In this document: positions 5,782-12,995 of the stretch, piece by piece
Numbering within the stretch: the stretch's first letter is position 1
Layout: each line of letters begins with the position of its first letter
Assembly: GCA_937910385.1 (NCBI GenBank)
Contig: CALEPT010000074.1
Coordinates: 1-12,995, forward strand
DNA: 12,995 nucleotides
Reading direction: 5' to 3'
From: an uncultured Ruminococcus sp.
GTDB lineage: Bacteria > Bacillota > Clostridia > Oscillospirales > Ruminococcaceae
Notes under the pieces: model-generated
What the model was told of the DNA's origin: nothing
Database searches by the model: none
The model's input: the letters and a program-made list of their open reading frames with translations, nothing else
Position numbers and translations under genes: made by a program

Positions 5782-5857
5782 TGGTTGGGGCAGCGGGATT
5801 TGAACCCACGCAGTGACAGAGTCAAAGTCTGTTGCCTTACCGCTTGGCTATGCCCCA
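5782..5857 (-). tRNA. tRNA-Gln (anticodon TTG)
   Basis: Read on the minus strand from 5857, acceptor stem TGGGGCA pairs with TGCCCCA. The D arm contains AGCCAAGCGGTAAGGCA. The anticodon stem ACAGA/TCTGT encloses CTTTGAC, giving anticodon TTG for CAA codons. The T arm is GTGGGTTCAAATCCCGC, the discriminator base is A, and CCA is encoded (5782-5784). Confidence 0.97.
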
Positions 5858-5870
5858 GATTCACTTTAAT

Positions 5871-5899
5871 ATTATATCAAAAAACACACTGTAAATCAA
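5871..5899 (-). promoter_or_regulatory. Promoter of tRNA-Gln
   Basis: On the minus strand, TTGATT (complement of 5894-5899) and TATAAT (complement of 5871-5876) are 17 bases apart. The start would fall near 5864, only a few bases before the tRNA 5' end at 5857. Confidence 0.75.
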
Positions 5900-6142
5900 T
5901 AGCATACAGACTTTATTTTTTGTTTTAATTTTCTTTTTTTGAGATCAATACCAATAATATTACTAAACTGCTGTATTTGTTGTTTGTTGCATCTGTGAGT
6001 ACAAGAAGTTATAGCGTAAATAATAGCATAATGGAAACAGCGTTTAGGATAATATTGCTCTGAGATTTCAACGATTTTGCTAAAAAAGGAGTTGCTTCAT
6101 AAGGCTAAATAAAGGGGCTGCGTAAAGTTAGCACAATAGTAC
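5900..6142. other. AT-rich intergenic region, no gene seen
   Basis: This separates the divergent tRNA-Gln and xylanase units. It is AT-rich, with frequent stops in all frames. I see no RNA gene or repeat in it. Confidence 0.6.
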
Positions 6143-6165
6143 TATACTTTTAGCTCAAAAGTATA
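6143..6165. promoter_or_regulatory. 9-bp inverted repeat abutting the xylanase promoter, candidate operator
   Basis: TATACTTTT (6143-6151) and AAAAGTATA (6157-6165) form a perfect inverted repeat with a 5-base spacer. It ends at the base before the -35 box (6166). The size, symmetry and position suit a dimeric regulator, either an activator touching the polymerase or a repressor. No regulator gene is in the window. Confidence 0.5.
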
Positions 6166-6194
6166 TTGACATCTTAAATAATATTGTGTATAAT
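6166..6194 (+). promoter_or_regulatory. Consensus promoter of the xylanase gene
   Basis: TTGACA (6166-6171) and TATAAT (6189-6194) are exactly 17 bases apart. The start is expected near 6201, leaving a leader of about 37 bases with AAGGGAG (6222-6228) before the ATG at 6238. Confidence 0.85.
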
Positions 6195-6237
6195 TTATTA
6201 AGTAATAATTATCATTATATTAAGGGAGATGGTTTAT

Positions 6238-9200
6238 ATGAGATTCAAACACATAAAAGCTGCACTTACTGCGGCAATCTGTTCGGCTGCATTTATACCG
6301 GCAGTTCCGTCAGAGGTTCAGCTAACGACAGCTTATGCTTCTGAAGCAGTTGTCATTGATACAACTGCACAATACCAGACTATCAGCGGATTTGGCGGTA
6401 TAAACCTGCCCGAGTGGGTGGCTCAGGGTGATATGACCTCCGCACAGGTACAGAAGGCTTTCGGAAACGGTGAGGACGAGCTCGGCCTAACGATACTGCG
6501 TATCTATTGCAGCGACGATTCAAGCGCATGGAGCAGGGCTGTGCCAACAGCTCTCGGCGCACAGAAGCTCGGTGCGACTGTTTTTGCTACTCCGTGGAAT
6601 CCTCCTGCAAGTATGCGTATAAACGGTGACGGAACTCTCACGGGCGGAAAGTACCAGCTCGATATGTCAAAGCAGGCGGAGTATGCTGCACATCTCAACA
6701 GCTTTGTGAAGTACATGGAGGGCCATGGAGTTGATCTGTACTCAATTTCGGTGCAGAATGAGCCGGACTATGCGGAGGACTGGACATACTGGAGCACCTC
6801 CGATCTGGTGAGCTTTATTGCAAACTACGGCAGCAAGGTCACGGAGGGAACAAATGCAAAGCTTATGTCTCCAGAGAGCTTTCAGTATAAAAAGGACATT
6901 TATAATTCTATCCTGAGTAACAGCACGGCGTTTGCAAATATCGGCGTATTCGGCACTCATTTCTACGGTACTACCCGTTCCAACATGGACTTTCCCGCGC
7001 TTGAAAACTGCGGCAAGGAAATATGGATGACGGAGGTGTACGTGCCGAATTCGAGCTCTGATGCTGATACTTATCCCGAAGCTCTTGATGTATCCGAGAA
7101 TATCCACAACGGTCTCGTGGTGGGAAATCTCAATGCCTATGTGTGGTGGTATATCCGCCGAAGCTACGGTCTTTTAAAGGAAAACGGAAGCATAAGCAAA
7201 CGCGGTTACTGTATGGCGCAGTACAGCAAATTCGTGCGCCCGGGAGATGTGCGTATAGACGCTACCGAACAGCCTGCGAGTAATGTCTATGTTTCGGCAT
7301 TCAAGAACGACAGCGGACAGGTGACGGTAGTTGCGGTGAACAAGAGCAGTGATACCTATGCTCAGAATTTCACACTTGGCAGCGGCGAGGAAATAACCAA
7401 CGTTGACCGCTACCGCACATCAGCAGCGGAGAATCTTGCCCTCACACAAAATCTTGAATACAGCGGGAGCAGCTTCTGGGCACAGCTTCCGGCTGAGAGC
7501 GTTTCTACCTTTGTCATCGACATCGAGGGAGAGGGAAAGGATCCGTCTCAAATAACCGATGAGGACGGATATTTCTTCCATGATACATTTGAGGAAACTA
7601 CCGACAGCTGGAACGGCAGGGGCGCGGCAAGCGTTGCAGCTGACAGCACCGTATCATACAAAGACAGCAGATCTCTTGCAGTAACCGGCAGAACAGCCTC
7701 GTGGAACGGCGCATACAAGTCGCTCAATTCCAGGACCTTTGTTCCCGGAAATGAGTACAGCTTCAGCGTAAATGCGATGTACAGCGGTTCAAGCGCTTCC
7801 GAGGAGTTCAAGCTTACCTTGCAGTATACAGGTTCAGACGGCGAGCCTCATTACGCGAATATCGCGACTGCTTCCGTTTCGGCGGGACAGTGGGTGCAGC
7901 TTGCGAACACTAATTATCAGATACCTGCGGGCGCAAGCGATATTCTGATATACGTTGAAACCTCTGACAGCACCATTGACTTCTACATTGACGAGGCTGT
8001 AGGAGCTCCGGCAGGAACGATCATAAGCGGAGCTGAGCCTGTGACTTTGATTCCGGGAGATATCAACTTCGACGGCAGGATAAACTCCTTCGATATGGTG
8101 TTCATGAGAAGGGGACTGACAGGCAGCTTCAGCAGCACTCTTGCCTCAAAGGCGGCAGATGTTGACGAAAGCGGAGATGTTACGGTTGCCGATGCAGTAC
8201 AGCTTCAAGGCTTTATACTCGGCAGTATAAAGGAATTCACCATAGCGGAAAAGCAAACAACTAAATGGGACGATTACGTTGAGGCAGCTTCTGCGGATTA
8301 CCTGAAATTCTACTCGGATTCGATATACAGCATGGGCAATACCAAAAGATTGCGCGAAAAGCTCACGGCAGCAGAAAGCGGTTCGGCGCTCAAGGTAGCA
8401 TATCTCGGTGGCTCAATAACGGAAATGGCGAAGTATACAACTCCGCTGAGCAGCTATATCAAGTCGGAATTTGCTTCAAATTCAACGTTCATCAATGCAG
8501 GAATGTCGGGTACATCTTCTGTTGTTGGACTCCTGCGTGCACAGAGAGATATCCTTGATGCACAGCCAGATGTCATATTCCTTGAATTTTCTGTCAATGA
8601 CCACTCCGAGGAAATCTACAAAAAGAGTTTCGAGAGCCTTGTCAAGAGATGCCTTTCTCAGGAGAACGAGCCTGCGGTCATAATTCTCATAAACCGCTCC
8701 AAGGGCGGATATTCCTCGCAGACTCAGATGGCGGCGATAGGCAAGAACTATGATGTTCCGATAATCAGTATGGATAACGCGCTTACAAACGCCTTCCAAA
8801 GCGGATTCCTCACTACAGACGATTACTATTCCGATGAGTATCATCCCCATGATGCAGGCGGACAGCTCATCTCAGACTGCATAGGATATTATCTCAGGCA
8901 GGCGATGAGGAGTGAAAACGCTTCCTCGTCATACACTATTCCTTCGGCTGTGGTCTACGGAACGGAATACCAGACGGCGACTATAGTTCCCATAAGCGAG
9001 CTCACGAATTTCAGTGCAGGCTCATTTACGTCGGATAGCTCAAACAGTCGCTTTGCTTATGGCTATACCTTCCAGAAGAACAGCGCGAACACTCCCATGA
9101 CGTTCTCGACTGAGGGCAAAGGTATATTCATTGTGTTCAAGTCTAACCAGAATTCCTCGCTCGGTAATCTGAGCGTTACCGTAAACGGGAATACCTCCTC

Positions 9201-9348
9201 CATAAGCGGCAACAGAAACTACGCTTGGGGCGGAGCAGATGCTGATATTGCCTATATTCAGGATACTTCCGGAACTCTGAACGTCTCGATAAATATGGAG
9301 AGTGCTTCGACTGACTTCACTATCTGGGGCATTGGTGTGATAAAATAA
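6238..9348 (+). CDS. Secreted modular glucuronoxylanase-esterase: GH30_8, CBM22-like, dockerin, SGNH esterase
   Basis: This 1036-residue exported enzyme has a signal peptide cleaved after AYA (A34). Residues 36-440 are a GH30 subfamily 8 module. The acid/base is E175 (QNEPDY), the nucleophile is E266 (WMTEVY), and WWYIRRSYG (303-311) supplies the arginine that reads glucuronic acid side chains, so endo-cleavage of glucuronoxylan is expected. Residues about 442-592 look like a xylan-binding CBM22. A dockerin follows (about 605-665) with two calcium loops, DINFDGRINSFD (608-619) and DVDESGDVTVAD (641-652), for cellulosome docking. Residues about 690-890 form an SGNH esterase with S726 (GGSIT), N787 (SVND), and D866 and H869 (DEYH), probably removing acetyl or related esters. 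A beta-rich module of unknown role ends the protein (about 900-1036). The ATG at 6238 fits AAGGGAG; the ATG at 6229 directly abuts that site and is rejected. Confidence 0.93.
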   Translation: MRFKHIKAALTAAICSAAFIPAVPSEVQLTTAYASEAVVIDTTAQYQTISGFGGINLPEWVAQGDMTSAQVQKAFGNGEDELGLTILRIYCSDDSSAWSRAVPTALGAQKLGATVFATPWNPPASMRINGDGTLTGGKYQLDMSKQAEYAAHLNSFVKYMEGHGVDLYSISVQNEPDYAEDWTYWSTSDLVSFIANYGSKVTEGTNAKLMSPESFQYKKDIYNSILSNSTAFANIGVFGTHFYGTTRSNMDFPALENCGKEIWMTEVYVPNSSSDADTYPEALDVSENIHNGLVVGNLNAYVWWYIRRSYGLLKENGSISKRGYCMAQYSKFVRPGDVRIDATEQPASNVYVSAFKNDSGQVTVVAVNKSSDTYAQNFTLGSGEEITNVDRYRTSAAENLALTQNLEYSGSSFWAQLPAESVSTFVIDIEGEGKDPSQITDEDGYFFHDTFEETTDSWNGRGAASVAADSTVSYKDSRSLAVTGRTASWNGAYKSLNSRTFVPGNEYSFSVNAMYSGSSASEEFKLTLQYTGSDGEPHYANIATASVSAGQWVQLANTNYQIPAGASDILIYVETSDSTIDFYIDEAVGAPAGTIISGAEPVTLIPGDINFDGRINSFDMVFMRRGLTGSFSSTLASKAADVDESGDVTVADAVQLQGFILGSIKEFTIAEKQTTKWDDYVEAASADYLKFYSDSIYSMGNTKRLREKLTAAESGSALKVAYLGGSITEMAKYTTPLSSYIKSEFASNSTFINAGMSGTSSVVGLLRAQRDILDAQPDVIFLEFSVNDHSEEIYKKSFESLVKRCLSQENEPAVIILINRSKGGYSSQTQMAAIGKNYDVPIISMDNALTNAFQSGFLTTDDYYSDEYHPHDAGGQLISDCIGYYLRQAMRSENASSSYTIPSAVVYGTEYQTATIVPISELTNFSAGSFTSDSSNSRFAYGYTFQKNSANTPMTFSTEGKGIFIVFKSNQNSSLGNLSVTVNGNTSSISGNRNYAWGGADADIAYIQDTSGTLNVSINMESASTDFTIWGIGVIK

Positions 9349-9357
9349 CATAAAACG

Positions 9358-9385
9358 AGCGGTTCGGATTTCCCGAACCGCTTTT
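9358..9385. terminator. Shared bidirectional terminator between convergent genes
   Basis: AGCGGTTCGG (9358-9367) pairs with CCGAACCGCT (9373-9382) around a 5-base loop. TTTT follows on the plus strand and CGTTTTATG on the minus strand. It sits between the xylanase stop (9348) and the minus-strand stop (9389) and can serve both. Confidence 0.85.
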
Positions 9386-9388
9386 GTA

Positions 9389-10885
9389 TTAGTATGCCAG
9401 TACTGTGTCAATGATGCCTTTGTAAAGAGCTCCGGAGTCGCTTGCAAAATTGAAACCGTGATCTTTTGGATTTTGTATCTGCATAACGATGATGTAAGAG
9501 CCATTTTCCTTATAGGTACTGTAATCCGGATAAACGGGGGATGAGGCGCTCTGATCGTTCACGTTTCTGAGACAGCCGGTTATGTAAAGGTAATCTCCGG
9601 CACCTGTCTCGGCGGTACCCGTTTTGGTGTAGAGCTCGTAATTATCCGGAACATAGACGCCGATGTGTGCGGTAACTCCGCTCATTCCGTCAAGAAGATC
9701 CTGTCGGTATTCAGTAGGGATCGACCCCAGCACCTCATATGGAATGCTTCCGTCAGCGACAGTTGTGTACGGGTCATTTGTATCGACGATCCTTTTCACA
9801 ATAAATGGTTTTACCATATCACCGAAAACCGCTTCACGCCCGAGAGCTGCGAGGTAAATGGGGCAAGTCAGGACATACGCCTGACCGAACGCGCTCCTGC
9901 GAAGGTCGTCTGCACAATATATCTCGATATTATTCTCGATAGTTCCGAAATCGCAGTATATTGCGTCGCAAAAGTGGAAAATGCTGTTCAGGTCGTCAAG
10001 CACAGCCTCCGTGCCTATTTGGTCAAACGCCTTTGCGAAGAAGATGTTGCTGGAATTCACAAATGCAGAATAAAGCGATCTTTCGGGGACAGGATAATAA
10101 TTTGTATCGTGATCCCAGTTTACGATAGTAGCACCGCTGTCCGTCCACTCGCCGTCGTCGTAGAGTGACGTTATGCCGTGTTTATCTGCGATGACCTCAG
10201 ACATTATCTTGAAGCATGAGCCGGGAGATGCGTTCTGGAACGCCCTGTTTGTCATAGCTCCCCACGGCAGATAATCGGCATAGCTTGGGTCGGCCTGATA
10301 CTCCTCGGGAAGATAGGAGGGGCAGGAGACTTCGGCAAGGATAGAGCCGTCAGTCCTCATCACGACTACCGAACCGATTATGTTCATGTTCTGCATATAA
10401 TTGCATATTGCCGACTGAACATTTGCGTCTATCGTTAATTCAACGGATTGCCCGACGTTATCGTTCTCGCTTGCAGGCGTGGGATTTTTCACGGTGAGAA
10501 CATCTTCAAGGGAGGAGTCGAGTCCTGACGAGGCAGCGCTGATTATATTCCCGACCGAATACTGATAGTCGCTGTTGTAGTACCTCAGCTCCCGGCCGCC
10601 GTCCGAGAGCTCGCTGTAGGTCAGAAGAGTTTTGTTTGCGTCATAGATATTTCCCCTGAGCACCTGAGCGGTCGTTGTGGTGGTCGTTGTAGTTGTTTCG
10701 ACAGTCGTAGTTGTGACAGTTTCTGTAGTGACCTCCTCGGTGGTATCCTCCTCAACGGATACTGCTGTTGTGGCTGTCGGGGGATCGCCTATATAGAACT
10801 GTCCTACGTCTGACGAGCACGCGGAAACCGCCGATATCAGCGAAGCGGCGGTCAGGAGCGCCGCAGCTCTTTTTGCATTTTTCAT
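9389..10885 (-). CDS. Lipoprotein penicillin-binding transpeptidase-like protein, copy 1
   Basis: This 498-residue protein is exported and lipid-anchored. A short basic n-region and hydrophobic core lead to lipobox VSAC with C23. A linker that is almost only T, V and E spans about residues 37-73. RGNIYDANKTLL (77-88) matches the RG-x-I-x-D-x-N start of class B and PbpA-type penicillin-binding proteins. The transpeptidase domain (about 150-495) has all three motifs: SCFK (S223, K226), SSN (278-280) and KTGT (421-424). It should cross-link peptidoglycan outside the membrane. The protein is shorter than most class B enzymes, which have a large N-terminal pedestal domain. The nearest ribosome binding match, AAAGG, is about 14 bases upstream, which is far. 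A promoter lies just upstream. It is homologous throughout the catalytic domain to the product of 11180-12643. Confidence 0.88.
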   Translation of the reverse strand: MKNAKRAAALLTAASLISAVSACSSDVGQFYIGDPPTATTAVSVEEDTTEEVTTETVTTTTVETTTTTTTTTAQVLRGNIYDANKTLLTYSELSDGGRELRYYNSDYQYSVGNIISAASSGLDSSLEDVLTVKNPTPASENDNVGQSVELTIDANVQSAICNYMQNMNIIGSVVVMRTDGSILAEVSCPSYLPEEYQADPSYADYLPWGAMTNRAFQNASPGSCFKIMSEVIADKHGITSLYDDGEWTDSGATIVNWDHDTNYYPVPERSLYSAFVNSSNIFFAKAFDQIGTEAVLDDLNSIFHFCDAIYCDFGTIENNIEIYCADDLRRSAFGQAYVLTCPIYLAALGREAVFGDMVKPFIVKRIVDTNDPYTTVADGSIPYEVLGSIPTEYRQDLLDGMSGVTAHIGVYVPDNYELYTKTGTAETGAGDYLYITGCLRNVNDQSASSPVYPDYSTYKENGSYIIVMQIQNPKDHGFNFASDSGALYKGIIDTVLAY

Positions 10886-10937
10886 AATGTTATCATCGAC
10901 CTTTATGTCATTATGTTAGTGTGAGCTTATATTTATT

Positions 10938-10966
10938 ATTATACATTTTTTTACAGACTTCGTCAA
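10938..10966 (-). promoter_or_regulatory. Promoter of penicillin-binding protein copy 1
   Basis: On the minus strand, TTGACG (complement of 10961-10966) and TATAAT (complement of 10938-10943) are 17 bases apart. The start near 10931 leaves a leader of about 45 bases. It makes this gene independent of the upstream HMA and copy 2 unit. Confidence 0.78.
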
Positions 10967-10997
10967 CAGAGTTTTCAAACTGTAACTGAATTGAAAG

Positions 10998-11122
10998 AAA
11001 AAGGACGAGTAAGGGGAGCCCCCTTTGGCGGAATCGTGGCATAAAATTACCGAGCCCATAATTTCAGGCTCGGTAAAAACCACTTTTCCGTTAAAGGAAG
11101 CTTACTGATCCTCGTCCTTTTT
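10998..11122. repeat. 12-bp inverted repeat framing a terminator
   Basis: AAAAAGGACGAG (10998-11009) recurs inverted as CTCGTCCTTTTT (11111-11122). Inside are a 6-bp GC-rich hairpin, AAGGGG/CCCCTT (11011-11016, 11020-11025), and the terminator at 11043-11076. The 125-base block could fold as one structure; its role is unknown. Confidence 0.5.
11043..11076 (-). terminator. Terminator after penicillin-binding protein copy 2
   Basis: Read on the minus strand, TTACCGAGCC and GGCTCGGTAA (11047-11056, 11067-11076) form a 10-bp stem with a 10-base loop, followed by TTTT (complement of 11043-11046). It lies about 100 bases after the stop of copy 2 and upstream of the promoter of copy 1. Confidence 0.75.
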
Positions 11123-11179
11123 AGTGTTGAACATTATATGGTGAAAATGGGCAAGCAGAACTCGCTCCTACAAAATATA

Positions 11180-12643
11180 TCATGCCAGCACGATATTGGC
11201 AATGCCGTCGTAGTACCGTGAGGACTGGCTTGCGAATTCGAGCCCGTGCTCCTCGGGGTTCTGTATCTGCATAACGATGATGTACGAGCCGGTTGCCTTA
11301 TAATTGCTGTAGTCGTCGTACACGGCAGAGCCGGTGTCACCGTCCTTCTTGATGCAGCCTGTAATATATAGAAAGTCCCCGACCCACGTCTCGGCAGTAC
11401 CCGTCTTTGCAATAAACGAGTAGCCCGAAGGCACAGAAACACTGAGCCCCGAAGCGACTCCCGCCATGCCGTCAAGAAGATTCTGTCTGTACTCCTGCGG
11501 TATCGAGGCAATGACCTCGCCGCGCGCAGTGCCCTCTGCAATGACTGTGTTCGGGTCATTCGTATCGACAAAGCTCTGGATAACGAACGGTTTCACCATG
11601 TCGCCGAACGCTGCCTCACGCCCGAGCATAGCAAGGAAAATGGGGCAGGTCAGTACATAGGACTGACCGAATGCAGAGCGTCGCAGGTCGTCGTCGCAAT
11701 ATATCTCAATATTGTTTTCTATTGAGCCGAAATCGCAGTAGATGTCGTCATCGAGCCCGAAGTGGAAGATAGAGCTCAGATCGCTGAGAACATCGTCCGC
11801 GCCTATCTGGTCGAATGCTTTTGCGAAGAAGATGTTGCTGGAATTTACGAACGCAGAATTCAGGGATCTTTCCATGGGGTAGGAGTTATTTTTCTCATAG
11901 TCCCAGTTGACGATAGGGAAGACACCGTATTCCCATTTCCCCTCATCGTATATTGAGGTAACGCCGTGCTTGTCCGCGATGACCTCAGACATGATCTTGA
12001 AGCATGACCCGGGTTCATAGTTCTGGAAAGCCTTGTTGCCGTAGGTTCCCCACGCGAGGTCCTCGTTATGGTCTGTATCCGCATATTGATCGGGATCGTA
12101 GGAGGGATAGGATACCTCGGACATGATAGAGCCGTCCGTCCTCATGACAACGACTGAGCCAACGAGATTGTTTTCCTGCATATACTGATATATGGAGCTC
12201 TGCACGCCTGCGTCGAGTGTGAGGCGTATGGACTGTCCCACAGTTCCGTAGTCGGAAGAGGGATTCGTCTTTTTAAGCTGCTCGTCAAATGTCAGATCGA
12301 AGCCCTCCGACATTTCGTTTATGATATTTGCGAAGGGGATCTTGTACTCATCGGGCTGCACTCTGAGCCCGTCCTGGCTGTACATAAGAAGCTGCCCGTC
12401 GGTGGAGAAAAGGCTGCCCTTCAGCTCACACACGTCAGCGAGCTCCGCCTGTGATACCGTTGTCAGCTCCGCGGATTGTGACTGCTCCCCGGTTGTCGCC
12501 TCGGAGGAAGCCTCTGAGACCGTAGTCTGCACAGGGGCAGTACTGTTTGCTTTTCCGACCTGAGAGGACGAGCATGAGGGAAACTGAGTTATCATAGCAA
12601 AAGCAGCAGAGGCTGCAATGATTTTTGAGCTTTTAGCTGTCAT
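11180..12643 (-). CDS. Lipoprotein penicillin-binding transpeptidase-like protein, copy 2
   Basis: This 487-residue protein is counted from the ATG at 12643, which has AAAGGA 7-8 bases upstream; the longer frame from 12697 lies inside the HMA gene and lacks such a site. The signal region ends in FPSC with C24, an unusual lipobox because consensus has L or V at -3 and a small residue at -2. A low-complexity S/T/E/Q linker follows. The transpeptidase motifs are intact: SCFK (S213, K216), SSN (268-270) and KTGT (413-416). Long blocks match copy 1 (for example the stretches around each motif and near DDLRRSAFGQ), so the pair arose by duplication. Its start is 13 bases after the HMA stop, and its ribosome binding site overlaps that stop, which indicates translational coupling. 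It probably cross-links or modifies peptidoglycan at the outer membrane face of the cell. The exact substrate and beta-lactam affinity are unknown. Confidence 0.88.
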   Translation of the reverse strand: MTAKSSKIIAASAAFAMITQFPSCSSSQVGKANSTAPVQTTVSEASSEATTGEQSQSAELTTVSQAELADVCELKGSLFSTDGQLLMYSQDGLRVQPDEYKIPFANIINEMSEGFDLTFDEQLKKTNPSSDYGTVGQSIRLTLDAGVQSSIYQYMQENNLVGSVVVMRTDGSIMSEVSYPSYDPDQYADTDHNEDLAWGTYGNKAFQNYEPGSCFKIMSEVIADKHGVTSIYDEGKWEYGVFPIVNWDYEKNNSYPMERSLNSAFVNSSNIFFAKAFDQIGADDVLSDLSSIFHFGLDDDIYCDFGSIENNIEIYCDDDLRRSAFGQSYVLTCPIFLAMLGREAAFGDMVKPFVIQSFVDTNDPNTVIAEGTARGEVIASIPQEYRQNLLDGMAGVASGLSVSVPSGYSFIAKTGTAETWVGDFLYITGCIKKDGDTGSAVYDDYSNYKATGSYIIVMQIQNPEEHGLEFASQSSRYYDGIANIVLA

Positions 12644-12656
12644 ATACCGATTTCCT

Positions 12657-12917
12657 TTACTTGTTTTTTCCAAAGAGCGAAAAGCCTTTTTTTTCATAGG
12701 GTTCGGACTGCGCGCTGATGAATGTGTAGCCCGCCTCCTCTACGGTATTTTTCAGGGATTCTGCGTCGAGTGCGTTCTCGGAGATGATAACGCTTTCCTT
12801 ATTCTCATGTGAGGAGGTAACGCTTTTGGTCTTGAAGCTTTTCTCGAAAGCCTCGCTCATGTGAGCTTCGCAGTGACTGCACATCATGCCGTCTATTTTT
12901 ACAGTAGTCTTGAACAT
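12657..12917 (-). CDS. Small HMA-domain metal-binding protein (CopZ-like copper chaperone)
   Basis: This 86-residue cytosolic protein has a beta-alpha-beta-beta-alpha-beta pattern and the metal motif GMMCSHC (C13, C16) after VKID, typical of heavy-metal-associated domains that carry Cu(I). The domain covers about residues 1-70. A lysine-rich tail (KKGFSLFGKNK) is extra to the usual 65-70 residue chaperone. AAAGGAG (complement of 12927-12933) lies 9 bases before the ATG. It is the first visible gene of an operon with the penicillin-binding protein at 11180-12643. No copper ATPase or regulator gene is inside the window; one may lie to the right. The metal could also be another thiophilic ion. 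Confidence 0.88.
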   Translation of the reverse strand: MFKTTVKIDGMMCSHCEAHMSEAFEKSFKTKSVTSSHENKESVIISENALDAESLKNTVEEAGYTFISAQSEPYEKKGFSLFGKNK

Positions 12918-12940
12918 ATTTAAGCACTCCTTTATGTGTT

Positions 12941-12995
12941 TATACTCCGCGCTATTGCAAAATATCCATTAAGATATTTTGCAATCCGCCGTCTG
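12941..12995 (+). repeat. Palindrome-rich repeat, copy B (cut by window edge)
   Basis: From TATACTC at 12941 the sequence follows copy A (5543 onward) with only four changes in the first 53 aligned bases. It includes the stem TTGCAAAATATC with GATATTTTGCAA-like pairing (12955-12984 region). The change in the loop and the C in place of T just outside the stem keep the stem intact. It lies 24 bases upstream of the HMA start codon, so it occupies that gene's promoter region. After about 53 bases the two copies diverge. Confidence 0.75.

Noticed and set aside
5353..5928. A 191-residue plus-strand open frame
   Set aside because: It runs through the palindromic repeat, a terminator and the antisense strand of tRNA-Gln; its LGQRDLNPRSDRVKV part is a translated tRNA, a well-known artefact.
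9040..9504. Minus-strand frame spanning the xylanase 3' end and the following terminator
   Set aside because: It crosses the bidirectional terminator and is antisense to a conserved enzyme; no family resemblance.
11102..11134. A 10-residue minus-strand frame after penicillin-binding protein copy 2
   Set aside because: No ribosome binding site and too short; its sequence is mostly one arm of the inverted repeat.
12644..12697. Longer N-terminus for penicillin-binding protein copy 2
   Set aside because: It would start inside the HMA gene without a ribosome binding site and place 18 charged residues before the signal peptide; the ATG at 12643 has a good site.

Overview
The window reads as part of a Ruminococcus-type (Oscillospiraceae, Firmicutes) genome. 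The main reasons are a secreted xylanase with an internal dockerin, a threonine-rich linker on a surface lipoprotein, consensus vegetative promoters, and AGGAGG-type ribosome binding sites. The genus is an inference; no marker gene is present to prove it.

Positions 1-3418 look like one end of an integrative element lodged at the 3' end of a tRNA-Trp gene. From the left edge there is the C-terminus of an excisionase-like protein. It overlaps (ATGA) the first of two closely related, catalytically complete tyrosine recombinases. Between the recombinases lies a self-contained AT-rich unit (consensus promoter, 132-aa unknown protein, terminator). The second recombinase follows from its own promoter. 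After it come short direct and inverted repeats, a terminator and then the tRNA 3' end, the usual order at an attachment site. The rest of the element would lie to the left, outside the window.

Positions 3419-5930 are an accessory patch. About 900 bases carry only doubtful small frames. A train of six perfect hairpins in 221 bases (4422-4642) then leads into a TadA-like zinc deaminase gene. Downstream of the deaminase lies a 183-base element of linked palindromes with inverted ends (5543-5725), followed by a terminator and a tRNA-Gln gene on the minus strand. A diverged second copy of that element begins at 12941 and runs off the window.

Positions 5930-9385 hold one large secreted enzyme gene under a perfect consensus promoter with an inverted repeat touching its -35 box. 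The protein combines a GH30 subfamily 8 glucuronoxylanase, a CBM22-like module, a dockerin, an SGNH esterase and a C-terminal beta-rich module. This suggests a cellulosomal enzyme that cuts glucuronoxylan and removes ester groups from it.

Positions 9389-12995 are on the minus strand. They hold a copper-chaperone-like HMA protein, a lipoprotein penicillin-binding protein whose ribosome binding site overlaps the HMA stop codon, a terminator, and then a second homologous lipoprotein penicillin-binding protein with its own promoter. Both keep the SxxK, SxN and KTG motifs. The xylanase gene and the last of these genes converge on a shared bidirectional terminator.
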